The notes under the pieces are model-generated. The model saw only the letters and a program-made list of their open reading frames with translations. It was not told the origin of the DNA and did not search any database. Made by a program: the position numbers and the translations under genes. Shown one piece after another: positions 35,251 to 44,414 of a stretch of 64,000 nt of DNA. The first letter of the stretch is position 1; every line of letters begins with the position of its first letter. This stretch comes from Mesorhizobium sp. M1E.F.Ca.ET.045.02.1.1 (GTDB taxonomy: Bacteria; Pseudomonadota; Alphaproteobacteria; Rhizobiales; Rhizobiaceae): positions 3,796,501 through 3,860,500 of the forward strand of contig NZ_CP034447.1 in assembly GCF_003952485.1 (NCBI RefSeq), written 5' to 3'.

Positions 35251-35279
35251 ATTGTGCCCTAGTATCGGTTTTTTCTCAA
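35251..35279 (-). promoter_or_regulatory. Candidate promoter of the nuoJ-to-G unit
   Basis: On the minus strand TTGAGA (35279-35274) and CACAAT (35256-35251) are spaced by 17 bases, about 80 bases before nuoJ. This is a plausible housekeeping promoter. No other start signal was seen for the long operon. Confidence 0.4.
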
Positions 35280-35960
35280 GATTATCGTGGTTTGGCTTAC
35301 ACTAAATTCACCGGAGCGCAGCACATCGGCTCAAAATCGGAGCTACCTCGGAAGGCTTAGATGTCGCTCAGGGGGCATCCCCCAAGGCCTGGAAGAGGCG
35401 CTGACATCAAACGGTTGGCAGGACAGGAGAGGGTTGCTCATCGCGGTAGTGGGGCACCTTCCAAGAGCCTTACCACCGAACGGGTCAGTGGACTAATCAG
35501 AATGTGGTGGACGGAGGCCGGCTAGCGTCTAACGAGGAAGGTCGACGACAGGGCGGACGGAGATCTGCGACTGCCGATAGAGCCGTGCATGGGGGCAATA
35601 TTGGCCGACCAGCACCTTCTCACGCGGCAGATGATCGGGCAGGGGCCTTCGGCGGGACGACTGTTCGGTTTGCCGTTTCGCGATCCCGCGGAGGGCCTCC
35701 TCTTCGCGTGCGAGATCGCCGCCCAGATTGGCACGCGACGGATCGATGCAGGCGGACCAACGGATCCGCGCTCAATGATCCCTGTCGGCAAGACGAGCCG
35801 TTCTGGGGCGCGCGCGTTTCACGTTTCAAACGGCGCATGAGAAGTTCCGCGACGCTTTTGCCAAGTGCATGGGCATGCTGACGGCCAGGCATTTCCCCGG
35901 ACTGGTCAACGCAGGCGACGCCGCCGTGGTGGCCGTGCTGGTCAACTATTGAATGACGAA
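35280..35960. other. Gene debris between nuoJ and the ArsR regulator
   Basis: No intact gene. The plus-strand frame at 35589-35840 is coding-like (MGAILADQHLLTRQMIGQGP; LFACEIAAQIGTRRIDAG), and a second frame at about 35838-35952 continues with FRDAFAKCMGMLTARHFPGL and VNAGDAAVVAVLVNY. They look like two parts of one frameshifted gene of unknown identity. Confidence 0.35.
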
Positions 35961-36018
35961 GTCGCTACGAAAGATACGCCAGCTAGGGGGGTCAATTCAT
36001 AACGCCACCGTCTTTATT

Positions 36019-36039
36019 TGTATCTGATCTGCTGATACA
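36019..36039. promoter_or_regulatory. TATC-N9-GATA dyad before the ArsR regulator
   Basis: GTATC (36020-36024), nine bases, then GATAC (36034-36038), extended to TGTATC...GATACA. It lies about 28 bases before the regulator start. The same TATC-N9-GATA spacing occurs before the sugar-binding protein gene. Likely operator for autoregulation. Confidence 0.5.
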
Positions 36040-36066
36040 TAACCCCGTGTGACGAGTGCGGGCCAT

Positions 36067-36993
36067 ATGTCGAATGAAATCATGGTTGTCGATCCGCTTG
36101 AGCGGCTTGACTTGTTGAAGAGCCTCGCGAGCGAGGTCCGGGTCCGGATTCTCGATCTGCTGCACCGCAAGGGGCCGAAAAACGTCAATCAAGTGGCCGA
36201 AGAACTGGATCTTCCGCAATCGACGATTTCCGCAAACATCCAGGTTCTTGTCGATGTAGGTTTGATCGAGACGAAATCACAGAAGGCGCGCAAGGGAAGC
36301 CAGAAGGTTTGCTATTCGACCTTCTCCGAGTTGGTTGTCGTCTTTAAGGACCGCACCCCGGCGCAGGATCTCGGCGTCATAGAAGTGGCGATGCCGCTTG
36401 GACTCTATACGAGATGCGAAGTTTCCGCTCCCTGCGGCCTGTGTTCAAAGGACGGCGTCATCGGACTTCTCGATGTGCCCGACACCTTCCTCGATCCTGA
36501 CCGTATGCGGGCAGGGCTGCTGTGGTTCACGCGCGGCTTCGTTGAATACCAGTTTCCCAACAATGCGGCGCTTGCCAATGTCAAAGTCGGCGGGTTGGAA
36601 CTAGCGATGGAGCTTTCGTCGGAGGTGCCGGGCACATCGAAGGATTGGCCATCAGACATCACGGTAGCGATCAACGGACACGAGATAGATACCTGGACGG
36701 CGCCGGCCGACTATGGGGACAAGCGCGGCAAGCATACGCCCGGCTGGTGGAAGCTGGCCGGATCGCAGTATGGTGACCTCGCACACTGGCGCGTCACGAA
36801 CAATGGCACCTATCGCAACAATGATAAGGTTTCCAAATGCTCGCTGGCTGATCTGGAGCTTGGGCGGCACCGCTCGATCCGGATACGAATCGGCGTGAAG
36901 GAAGATGCGCGTCACCCCGGCGGCATAAATATCTTCGGCAGCGGCTTCGGCAATTACAGCAACGACATCGTTCTGCGCCTGCTGAAGGCTTGA
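36067..36993 (+). CDS. ArsR-type HTH regulator with large sensor domain
   Basis: 308 aa. Winged helix near the N-terminus: LDLLKSLASEVRVRILDLLH, then VNQVAEELDLPQSTISANIQ (recognition helix) and a wing. The last 200 residues form a larger, beta-rich domain with a cysteine cluster (CEVSAPCGLC) and aromatic segments (GKHTPGWWKLAGSQYGDLAH; FGSGFGNYSNDIVL) that may bind a carbohydrate. Placed just before the GH51 gene in the same direction, so probably a sugar-responsive regulator of this locus. ATG 36067 (MSNEIMVVDP) is preferred to the in-frame GTG at 36049. Confidence 0.82.
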   Translation: MSNEIMVVDPLERLDLLKSLASEVRVRILDLLHRKGPKNVNQVAEELDLPQSTISANIQVLVDVGLIETKSQKARKGSQKVCYSTFSELVVVFKDRTPAQDLGVIEVAMPLGLYTRCEVSAPCGLCSKDGVIGLLDVPDTFLDPDRMRAGLLWFTRGFVEYQFPNNAALANVKVGGLELAMELSSEVPGTSKDWPSDITVAINGHEIDTWTAPADYGDKRGKHTPGWWKLAGSQYGDLAHWRVTNNGTYRNNDKVSKCSLADLELGRHRSIRIRIGVKEDARHPGGINIFGSGFGNYSNDIVLRLLKA

Positions 36994-37098
36994 CGGCATC
37001 TTAGGCCCTTGACGGGCGAACGAACTCCGCCATTAACTGATCCGAGGATCCGGATATAGACCGGAAAGTCAGATTGATAATCCGCAGTGGGAGGGATC

Positions 37099-38604
37099 AT
37101 GAAGGCCAGAGTCACGGCGAACGCGGCCTATGCCGTCGCGGATATCGACAAACGTCTTTACGGCTCGTTTCTCGAGCATCTTGGCCGAGCGGTCTATACG
37201 GGCATCTACGAGCCCGGACATCCACAAGCGGACGCACAGGGGATGCGCAAGGACGTGATCGAGTTGGTGCGTGCGCTCGACACTCCGATCTGCCGCTACC
37301 CGGGTGGCAACTTCGTTTCCGCCTACAATTGGGAAGACGGCATAGGCCCAAAGGAGAACCGCCCGCGGCGGCTCGATCTTGCCTGGCGCACCACGGAGCC
37401 GAACCTGGTTGGAATCCACGAATTCGCCGACTGGGCCGAAAAGGCCGGCACCGAGATGATGCTTGCGGTCAATCTCGGTTCCCGCGGCCTCGACGAGGCG
37501 CGGGCCTTCGTTGAATACGTCAACCACCCGAGCGGCAGCTACTGGTCCGACCTCAGGGCCAAGAACGGACGAGCGCAACCCTGGAACTGCCGCCTCTGGT
37601 GTCTCGGCAATGAAATGGACGGTCCCTGGCAGGTTGGCCACAAGTCGGCGGAAGAATACGGTCATCTCGCCAACGAGACCGCCAAGGCGCTGCGCGGCCT
37701 CGACCCGACGGTGGAACTGGTCGTCTGCGGCTCGTCGCATTCCAATATGCCGACCTATCCGCAGTGGGAAGCAACCGTGCTGGAAGCGACCTACGAGCAG
37801 GTCGACTACATCTCTCTCCACATGTATTTCGAGAACTACGAAAAGAACACGGCCGAATATCTCGCTCTTCCGGCCAAGCTCGACCGCTACATTGGCACGG
37901 TCGCAGGCATTATAGACTATGTGAAGGCCAAGACCCGCTCGAAGCGGGACGTGAAGATCTCCTTCGACGAGTGGAACGTCTGGTACCATCAGCGCAAGCG
38001 GGACGCCGAGCGGATGCGCGGCTGGGACTGGCCGGAAGCGCCCAGGCTTCTGGAAGACATCTACAATTTCGAGGACGTGCTGCAGGTCGGCTGCATCATC
38101 AACACCTTCATCCGTCGGTCGGATATTGTTCGCATCGCCTGCATTGCGCAATTGGTGAACGTTATCGCGCCGATCATGACCGATCCCGGCGGCACCGCCT
38201 GGCGGCAAACGATCTATTGGCCTTTTATGCTGGCCTCCAGGCACGGCCGCGGCACCGCGCTGCAACTCGCGGTCGAGGTGCCTACCTATGACGCGGCCGC
38301 GGCCGACAAGGTGCCATGGCTCGACATTGCAGGCGTGCACGATTCGAACGCCGGCACGCTGACCTTCTTCGCAATCAACCGGCATGGGTCCGAGACGATA
38401 GAGGCCGACGTCGCCCTCGAGCGGTTCGCCGCCAAGTCCATCGAGCATACGATCATCCGTCACGACGATCTCGAGGCCTGCAACACGAAGGACGCGCCGG
38501 ATAACGTATCGCCGGTCAAAGGCAACGGAGCAGCGCTCAGCGGCAAGGGAATGAGGCTGACTTTGCCGCCGCACTCCTACTCGATGGTGCGCGTGACGCT
38601 CTGA
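37099..38604 (+). CDS. abfA: GH51 alpha-L-arabinofuranosidase
   Basis: 501 aa, glycoside hydrolase family 51. It removes terminal L-arabinofuranose from arabinan or arabinoxylan oligosaccharides; there is no signal peptide, so it acts in the cytoplasm on imported oligosaccharides. Acid/base E172 in CLGNEMDGPW, nucleophile E291 in SFDEWNVWY, and the (beta/alpha)8 marks CRYPGGNFVSAYNWEDG and YISLHMYFENY. A beta-sandwich domain follows (TFFAINRHGSETIEADVALE). GGGAGGG lies six bases before ATG 37099. GATATAGACCGGAAA (37053-37067) upstream resembles the element before the transporter. Confidence 0.95.
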   Translation: MKARVTANAAYAVADIDKRLYGSFLEHLGRAVYTGIYEPGHPQADAQGMRKDVIELVRALDTPICRYPGGNFVSAYNWEDGIGPKENRPRRLDLAWRTTEPNLVGIHEFADWAEKAGTEMMLAVNLGSRGLDEARAFVEYVNHPSGSYWSDLRAKNGRAQPWNCRLWCLGNEMDGPWQVGHKSAEEYGHLANETAKALRGLDPTVELVVCGSSHSNMPTYPQWEATVLEATYEQVDYISLHMYFENYEKNTAEYLALPAKLDRYIGTVAGIIDYVKAKTRSKRDVKISFDEWNVWYHQRKRDAERMRGWDWPEAPRLLEDIYNFEDVLQVGCIINTFIRRSDIVRIACIAQLVNVIAPIMTDPGGTAWRQTIYWPFMLASRHGRGTALQLAVEVPTYDAAAADKVPWLDIAGVHDSNAGTLTFFAINRHGSETIEADVALERFAAKSIEHTIIRHDDLEACNTKDAPDNVSPVKGNGAALSGKGMRLTLPPHSYSMVRVTL

Positions 38605-38608
38605 GTTA

Positions 38609-38637
38609 ATATCCGACCATCAGATATATACCGTAAA
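38609..38637. promoter_or_regulatory. TATC-N9-GATA dyad before the sugar ABC transporter
   Basis: ATATC (38609-38613), nine bases, GATAT (38623-38627), followed by ATACCGTAAA. The right half with its flank (GATATATACCGTAAA) matches 13 of 15 bases of 37053-37067 before abfA. Same spacing as the dyad before the ArsR-type regulator. Confidence 0.5.
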
Positions 38638-38718
38638 ATCCGTTGCGGGCGGTTTGGTTTGGTGTAGCATTGAAATGTTCAAGGTGGATCTAACCGCCGT
38701 ACTCGGGAGGAAGCTGAG

Positions 38719-39993
38719 ATGAACTTTCGCAAGATGATGGCCATAGCGGTGGTTGCGGCCGGAGGATTCTGGGTCGTCGCGGCCCAGGCCGAAGAAACCG
38801 TCGCATGGTGGGATTTCCTCGGCGGCGGTGACGGTGTGCGCATGAAGCAGATGATCTCCGACTTCAACGCCGCCCACGCCGGCAAGATCAAGATCGACGC
38901 CACGACGCTGGAGTGGGGAACGCCCTTCTACGCGAAGGTGCAGACCTCGGTCGCGGTCGGTGAGGCGCCAGACGTCATGACCTATCATGCCAGCCGCATC
39001 CCCTTGGCGGTGAGCCAGGACATTCTCGAAGAAATCACCGCCGACGACATGAGCAAGATGGGCCTCTCGGCCTCGGACTTCGCCCAGACGACGATGGGCG
39101 CCGTGACGGTCGACGGCAAGCAATACGCAGTGCCGCTCGATACCCATCCAATCGTCCTGTACTACAATCGCGACCTCCTGAAGAAGGCAGGCGTGCTCGG
39201 CGGCGACGGCCGTCCCGTGGGCATGGGCAACAAGGAGGAATTTACCGCGACACTGCAGAAGTTGAAGGATGCCGGCGTCGAGTTCCCGTTGGGCAGCGTC
39301 ACCGCCGACGGCAACTTCATGTACCGCACCATTTATTCGCTGGTGTGTCAGCAAGGCGGCGAGCTTCTGACGGGCAACGAGTTCCTCGCCGGCGACAATC
39401 CCGAAAAGCTGGCGAGGGCGCTAGCGGTTCTGCAAGGGTGGACGAAGGCCGGGCTGCAGTCGACCTACACGGACTATCCCGCAACCGTCGCCCTATTCAC
39501 CTCGGGCAAGGCCGCAATGATGATCAACGGCGTCTGGGAAGTTCCCACGATGACCGACCTTGCCAAGCAAGGCAAGCTGTTCGACTGGGGCGCCGTCGAG
39601 ATCCCGGTGATCTTCGACAAGCCCTGCACCTATGCGGACAGCCACTCATTCGCAATCCCGAAGAACAAGGGCAAGGAGATCAGCCCGGAAAAGCGTGCCG
39701 CCGTTCTCGAGGTGATCTCATGGATGGACAAGCACTCGCTGTTCTGGGCCACGGCAGGCCACATCCCGGCATACAAGCCAGTCACCGAGACGGCCGAATA
39801 CAAGGCAATGGAGCCCAACGCGACCTACTCGACGCTGACGGCCAACATGATCTTCGATCCGAAGTCGCCTAAGGCTGGTGTTGCCGGGCCGATCTTCGAC
39901 ATCATGTCCAATTATTTCGTGCCGACCCTCAATGGAGAGATGGAGCCCGGCGAGGCGGTGAAATCCATCAAGGAAGAGCTGAACAGCATGTAG
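38719..39993 (+). CDS. Sugar ABC transporter substrate-binding protein (family 1)
   Basis: 424 aa, periplasmic. Signal peptide MNFRKMMAIAVVAAGGFWVV ending AAQAEE. Family-1 marks: VAWWDFLGGGDGVRMKQMIS, APDVMTYHASRIPLA, YAVPLDTHPIVLYYNRDLLK, and FTSGKAAMMINGVWEV. Probably imports arabinofuranosyl oligosaccharides, given the GH51 gene upstream. AGGAGG-like GGGAGGAAG precedes the ATG. Confidence 0.93.
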   Translation: MNFRKMMAIAVVAAGGFWVVAAQAEETVAWWDFLGGGDGVRMKQMISDFNAAHAGKIKIDATTLEWGTPFYAKVQTSVAVGEAPDVMTYHASRIPLAVSQDILEEITADDMSKMGLSASDFAQTTMGAVTVDGKQYAVPLDTHPIVLYYNRDLLKKAGVLGGDGRPVGMGNKEEFTATLQKLKDAGVEFPLGSVTADGNFMYRTIYSLVCQQGGELLTGNEFLAGDNPEKLARALAVLQGWTKAGLQSTYTDYPATVALFTSGKAAMMINGVWEVPTMTDLAKQGKLFDWGAVEIPVIFDKPCTYADSHSFAIPKNKGKEISPEKRAAVLEVISWMDKHSLFWATAGHIPAYKPVTETAEYKAMEPNATYSTLTANMIFDPKSPKAGVAGPIFDIMSNYFVPTLNGEMEPGEAVKSIKEELNSM

Positions 39994-40003
39994 GGCTCAA
40001 AGG

Positions 40004-40033
40004 CTGGGACCGTCCTGTCGAGAGCGGTCCCAG
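40004..40033 (+). promoter_or_regulatory. Intercistronic hairpin after the binding-protein gene
   Basis: CTGGGACCG (40004-40012) and CGGTCCCAG (40025-40033) form a perfect 9-bp stem with a 12-base loop in the gap before the permease gene, without a T-run. Such hairpins protect binding-protein mRNA and lower expression of the downstream permeases. Confidence 0.6.
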
Positions 40034-40052
40034 TCATATTTGAGGAAGAGCC

Positions 40053-40937
40053 ATGCTTCGCAACTCCCGCACTGAACGTCTGGTCGCGCTGGTGCTGGTC
40101 GCTCCCTTCATGGCGATCTACCTGCTGGCGTTCGTCTATCCGACGGTCCAGATGTTCCGCATCTCCTTCACCGATGCGCCGCTGATCGGCGCGGGTCGGT
40201 GGGTTGGTCTCGACAACTACCTGCGGCTCGACAACGACCCGATGTTCCGGCGTGCGGTCTGGAACACCGCTTACTTCGTGCTGATGACGGTAGTCCCCGG
40301 AACGCTCATCGCGCTGTTGATCGCGCTTGGCGTGTCGCGCCTCAAGGGCCGGTTCCAGGCGATCGTTCTGGCGCTGTTCTTCCTGCCCTACATCCTGCCA
40401 GTGTCCGTAGTCTATCTGATCTGGGACTGGACGCTGAATTTCCAGTTCGGGATCGCGATGCATGCGCTGGACTGGCTGGGAATCCCGCGCGTACCGGTCT
40501 TCAAGTCGCGCCTCTGGTTCTTGCCGGCGGTGGCCGGGGTGACGATCTGGTGGACCGCGGGCTTCTCGATCCTCCTCTTCCTCGCCGGACTGCGGTCAAT
40601 ACCGGCGGAGATCTACGAAGCCGCGGCGCTCGACAACTCGACGCGATGGACCACGTTCCGGCGCATCACCTGGCCACTGCTATGGCCGATCACCTCGCTG
40701 GTATTAACCATCCAACTCATCCTGCAGCTCAAGATCTTCGATCAGGTCTATCTGTTCTCGATCGGCGGACGGCCGAATGATAACATGGTGCTCGTCTACT
40801 ACGTCTTCCAGAAGGCCTTCCAGCAGAACCAGGGAGGAAGGGCGGCGGCTGTCGCCGTCACCCTCTTCGTCCTTGTGGTCGTCGTCTCGGTCCTGCAATT
40901 CCAACTGCTCCGGTTCGCCGAAAGGCGGCGCCGATGA
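40053..40937 (+). CDS. Sugar ABC transporter permease (MalF-like)
   Basis: 294 aa, six membrane helices. LVALVLVAPFMAIYLLAFVY is the first helix; the cytoplasmic EAA loop reads EIYEAAALDNSTRWTTFRRI with TWPLLWP. It ends QFQLLRFAERRRR and overlaps the next permease by ATGA. Forms the channel with the following gene product. Confidence 0.95.
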   Translation: MLRNSRTERLVALVLVAPFMAIYLLAFVYPTVQMFRISFTDAPLIGAGRWVGLDNYLRLDNDPMFRRAVWNTAYFVLMTVVPGTLIALLIALGVSRLKGRFQAIVLALFFLPYILPVSVVYLIWDWTLNFQFGIAMHALDWLGIPRVPVFKSRLWFLPAVAGVTIWWTAGFSILLFLAGLRSIPAEIYEAAALDNSTRWTTFRRITWPLLWPITSLVLTIQLILQLKIFDQVYLFSIGGRPNDNMVLVYYVFQKAFQQNQGGRAAAVAVTLFVLVVVVSVLQFQLLRFAERRRR

Positions 40938-41776
40938 ACGTCATGGCTGCGCAACGCTGGAACTTTTGGGGCGGGATAATCACGGCACTGACGCTCGTCT
41001 GGGCCATCCTATGGGCGTTCCCGCTCTATTGGGGTGTGATCTCATCGCTCAAACCGGACGACGAGGTGGTCCGGCCTTACATCGAACTCTGGCCCGAGAC
41101 GCCGACGCTGGAGAACTACATTGACGCCCTGACCACCACACAGATCGGTGCCTGGTACGTCAATTCGGTGGCGGTCGCGGTCGGCGTAACGGTCATCACC
41201 ATCTTCATCTCGATGCTGTGCGGCTACGCGATCTCGCAGTTGCGGTTCCCGGGGCGGATCGCGCTATGGTGGCTGATCCTCGCCTCCTTCATGGTGCCAA
41301 TCTCAGCGCTTATCATCAATCATTTCGTGCTGGTCGCCAACCTTGGCCTGATCAACAGCTGGGCCGGAATCATGTTACCGCAGCTTATCCACCCCGTCAT
41401 TATCATCGTGTACAAGCAGTTCTTCGATCAGGTTCCGAAGGACTTCCGCGAGGCCGCGGTCATGGACAATGCGTCTGAATTCGGGATCCTCTTCAAGATC
41501 TACATGCCGATGAACTGGGGGGTAACGACGGCGCTGTCGATCGTCTGCTTCATCTGGACGTGGAATGCGTTTTTGTGGCCGTTCCTCTCCGTGACCCGCA
41601 CCGAGATAATGACGATCACCGTCGGCATTACGCAGGTCAATGACGCCTTCGGTGTCTACTACGCGCGCCAGCTGTCGGCAGCCGTACTGGCCGGCCTTCC
41701 GGTGGCGCTGGCCTATCTTTTCTTCCAGCGCCGAGTAACCGAAGCGATAACGCTCTCGGCAGGTATCAAGGGCTAA
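40934..41776 (+). CDS. Sugar ABC transporter permease (MalG-like)
   Basis: 280 aa. EAA loop: DFREAAVMDNASEFGILFKI followed by YMPMNWGVTTALS. Typical MalG-type C-terminus GLPVALAYLFFQRRVTEAIT. Coupled to the first permease by ATGA. The ATPase gene for this transporter lies just downstream on the opposite strand. Confidence 0.95.
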   Translation: MNVMAAQRWNFWGGIITALTLVWAILWAFPLYWGVISSLKPDDEVVRPYIELWPETPTLENYIDALTTTQIGAWYVNSVAVAVGVTVITIFISMLCGYAISQLRFPGRIALWWLILASFMVPISALIINHFVLVANLGLINSWAGIMLPQLIHPVIIIVYKQFFDQVPKDFREAAVMDNASEFGILFKIYMPMNWGVTTALSIVCFIWTWNAFLWPFLSVTRTEIMTITVGITQVNDAFGVYYARQLSAAVLAGLPVALAYLFFQRRVTEAITLSAGIKG

Positions 41777-41813
41777 AACGCGTCGCGCAGAACCGGATTC
41801 AGACCCGACGGGT

Positions 41814-42899
41814 TCAGGCCCCGTCAGCGTGCGCGTGCCAGGTCGATCCGTCCGCGGCGAAGAGATGCAGGGCCGTGGTGTCGAACTTCAGCCGAACGGC
41901 GTCGCCCGGTTTGACGCTCGAAAGCCCGCGATCTTGTGCCGTCACCTGCGTCCCATCCGCGAGCCGCGCATAGATGAGCGTTCGCTCGCCAAGGCGCTCG
42001 ACAACGGTGGCCGTGGCGAATGCGTCCCCGCCCTCCGCGACTACAGTCAGCGATTCCGGCCGCACTCCTAGTTCGCGCCAATCCATGTTGACGGGCCCGC
42101 CCGGAAGTTCGACGAGCGATCCATCCGTCAAGCGCGCATTGAGCCTGTCGCCTGAGCCCGAAACCGTAACAGGCAGAATGTTCATCGCCGGAGACCCGAC
42201 GAAGGCCGCGACGAATCGCGACGCCGGACGTGAATAGACCTCGACGGGTTTTCCCATCTGCTCTATCCGGCAATTGTTGAGGATCACAATACGGTCGGCG
42301 AGCGTCATCGCTTCCACCTGGTCGTGGGTGACATAGATCATCGTCGACTTCAAACGCTGATGCAATTCGGCGAGCTCGACGCGTGTGCGGGCTCGAAGCG
42401 CCGCGTCTAGATTGGAGAGCGGCTCGTCGAACAGGAATGCCTTGGGCTCCTTGACGATCGCCCGCCCGATGGCCACGCGCTGGCGCTGCCCGCCGGAGAG
42501 CTGCGACGGCCGCCGGTGGAGCAGCGCTTCGATCTCCAAGATACGCGCAGCCTCAGCGATCCGTTGGCGTATAACATCCGGCGCGACCCGAATGTTCCTT
42601 AGCCCAAAGGCCATGTTCTCCGAGACTGTCATATGTGGGTAAAGCGCATAGTTCTGGAAGACCATCGCAACGTTGCGCCTGCCCGGCGCAAGGTTTTCCG
42701 AGCGCACCCCGTCGATCGTCAGCGTGCCCTCGTCAATGCTTTCGAGGCCGGCAATCATACGGAGCAGCGTCGTCTTGCCAGAACCGGACGGACCGAGAAA
42801 TACGACCAGCTCTCCTGGCTCAATGTCCAGGCTCACGTCGCGGATCACCTCGACTGCGCCAAAGTGCTTTGATACGCCCGACAGCGCGATTCCCGTCAT
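41814..42899 (-). CDS. Sugar ABC transporter ATPase (UgpC/MsmK type)
   Basis: 361 aa. Walker A FLGPSGSGKTTLLR, Q-loop VFQNYALYPHMTV, signature LSGGQRQRVAIGRAIV, Walker B AFLFDEPLSNLD, and H-loop VTHDQVEAMTLADR. The C-terminal TOBE/OB regulatory domain is typical for sugar importers (GVRPESLTVV). ATG 42899 (MTGIALSGVSKHFG) is chosen; the frame extends to 43067 without coding character. Convergent with the permease genes, an unusual split for a transporter operon. Confidence 0.94.
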   Translation of the reverse strand: MTGIALSGVSKHFGAVEVIRDVSLDIEPGELVVFLGPSGSGKTTLLRMIAGLESIDEGTLTIDGVRSENLAPGRRNVAMVFQNYALYPHMTVSENMAFGLRNIRVAPDVIRQRIAEAARILEIEALLHRRPSQLSGGQRQRVAIGRAIVKEPKAFLFDEPLSNLDAALRARTRVELAELHQRLKSTMIYVTHDQVEAMTLADRIVILNNCRIEQMGKPVEVYSRPASRFVAAFVGSPAMNILPVTVSGSGDRLNARLTDGSLVELPGGPVNMDWRELGVRPESLTVVAEGGDAFATATVVERLGERTLIYARLADGTQVTAQDRGLSSVKPGDAVRLKFDTTALHLFAADGSTWHAHADGA

Positions 42900-43369
42900 G
42901 CTTGCGATCCTTCTTTCCTGCATAATTTCGGATAAGTACCCGATGTCAAGGAATGTGGAGCTACGGCGCCTTGGCCAGGGCTCGATCCAGGCGGCGACCG
43001 CCACGGCAACGTTCACATGACGGGGATATGGCCGGTTTCCGCCATACAACGGTGGTTGGACGGGCACCTAGTAGACGGCATGGTGCGACCCGTTTCGGAC
43101 ATCCGGCTCCAAGCACCGAATGACAAAAAGGCACGTAAAGGCGAACGTTGATTTCTGCCTTAAGTCGGCTTCAAGCAGTCACCCAGAAATTCGATGAAGC
43201 GTTGCGTCATTGCCGAAGCAGGCGCGTTTCGATGGCGGCGAAGACAGAGCGGCGGCGACGATTTCCTCCGCCAGAAGCGCGATGCCTAACGTCGGTGTTG
43301 AGCCGGCGTCTCATCGCATCGGATGCAAGGAGACGCGAAGGGCGAGCAGGCGGTCACATTACTCAGGCG
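42900..43369. other. Intergenic between ATPase gene and Gfo/Idh gene
   Basis: About 470 bases. Several open frames overlap here but none has coding character or a recognisable motif. It should contain the ATPase promoter and the end of the minus-strand catabolic operon. No clear terminator was seen. Confidence 0.35.
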
Positions 43370-44407
43370 TCAGTTCAACTCGATACGCTCTCCCGTTGCC
43401 GCCGAGCGTTTCACCGCATCGACTACCCTCAAGGTTTTGAGCCCCTCACGCCCGCTGACAAGCGGCGGTTCGTCTCCGCGGATCACCTTGCAGAATTGCC
43501 TGATCTGCAGAACGAGCGGGTCCTCGTCGTCGACCTCGATACGCGTTTGGTCAAAGGGCTCCCACCAACTCCGTTTACCAGGATTGCGCCAGACCTCGAG
43601 TGACGGAACAGACAGCGACCCATGCGTTCCTCCGATCAAGTAACAGGATTGCTCGGTTTTGGGGTAAACCGGATTCTCTCCGGTTGTCATCTCCCAGCTC
43701 CACGGTGCGACCACCGCGTCCGAAACTGTCGCAGTTCCCAACACTCCGTTCTTGAACTCAATCAGGATCACAGCCGTTTCCTCAACTGCGTTGCCGCGCA
43801 CCGCGTTGGACTCGCGTGCCTGAACCGCAGCCACATCGCCGAAAAGGTAGCGCAGACTATCAACATCGTGGATGAGATTGAGGAAAACCGGCCCCGCACC
43901 GCGCTCACGACGCCACGAGATGTCGAAGTAGTCGTCGGGTTTGAATAGCCAGAACATCGCATTGACAACAAGAACGCGGCCGAGCTTTCCGCTTTCGATG
44001 ATTTCCTTTCCCTTCTGCATCACCGGATTGTGTCGGCGGTGATGACCGGTCAAAAGAGGAACACCTTTTGCCTCAGCCGCAGCGATCAGCTTTTCCCCGG
44101 ATATAATGTCGTCGGCGATAGGCTTCTCGATGAGTGCAGGAATGCCGGCTTCAACGGCTTCCAACCCGTTCTGAACGTGAGCCGGGTTGGGCGTAGCCAC
44201 GATGATCCCATCAGGTAGGTCTGCGGCAATCATTTCTGCGAAGCTTGGAAACCACTTCACGCCGGCTTCCTTGGCAATGGTCTCGCCAGCCGGCGTGGGA
44301 TCGACCACGGCGCTGAGTTGCGCCGAGGGCTCGGCCAGGACGTGCTGAATATGGCGCCTACCGATGAGGCCTGCCCCAACTACGGCCAGCTTAACCCGTT
44401 GGGTCAT
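43370..44407 (-). CDS. Gfo/Idh/MocA-family oxidoreductase
   Basis: About 345 aa NAD(P)-dependent dehydrogenase. Rossmann fold at the N-terminus (VKLAVVGAGLIGRRHIQHVL), catalytic-site EKPIADDIISGEKL with the conserved EKP, then GHHRRHNPVMQKGKEIIESG and the substrate loop NLIHDVDSLRYLFGDV. The last gene of the catabolic operon; starts 7 bases after the aroQ stop. Substrate unknown; context suggests a cyclitol or quinate-type compound. Confidence 0.92.
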   Translation of the reverse strand: MTQRVKLAVVGAGLIGRRHIQHVLAEPSAQLSAVVDPTPAGETIAKEAGVKWFPSFAEMIAADLPDGIIVATPNPAHVQNGLEAVEAGIPALIEKPIADDIISGEKLIAAAEAKGVPLLTGHHRRHNPVMQKGKEIIESGKLGRVLVVNAMFWLFKPDDYFDISWRRERGAGPVFLNLIHDVDSLRYLFGDVAAVQARESNAVRGNAVEETAVILIEFKNGVLGTATVSDAVVAPWSWEMTTGENPVYPKTEQSCYLIGGTHGSLSVPSLEVWRNPGKRSWWEPFDQTRIEVDDEDPLVLQIRQFCKVIRGDEPPLVSGREGLKTLRVVDAVKRSAATGERIELN

Positions 44408-44414
44408 GGTCACC

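Noticed and set aside
37069..38574. Minus-strand open frame of 501 aa opposite abfA
   Set aside because: Antisense of the GH51 gene, whose catalytic motifs are on the plus strand.
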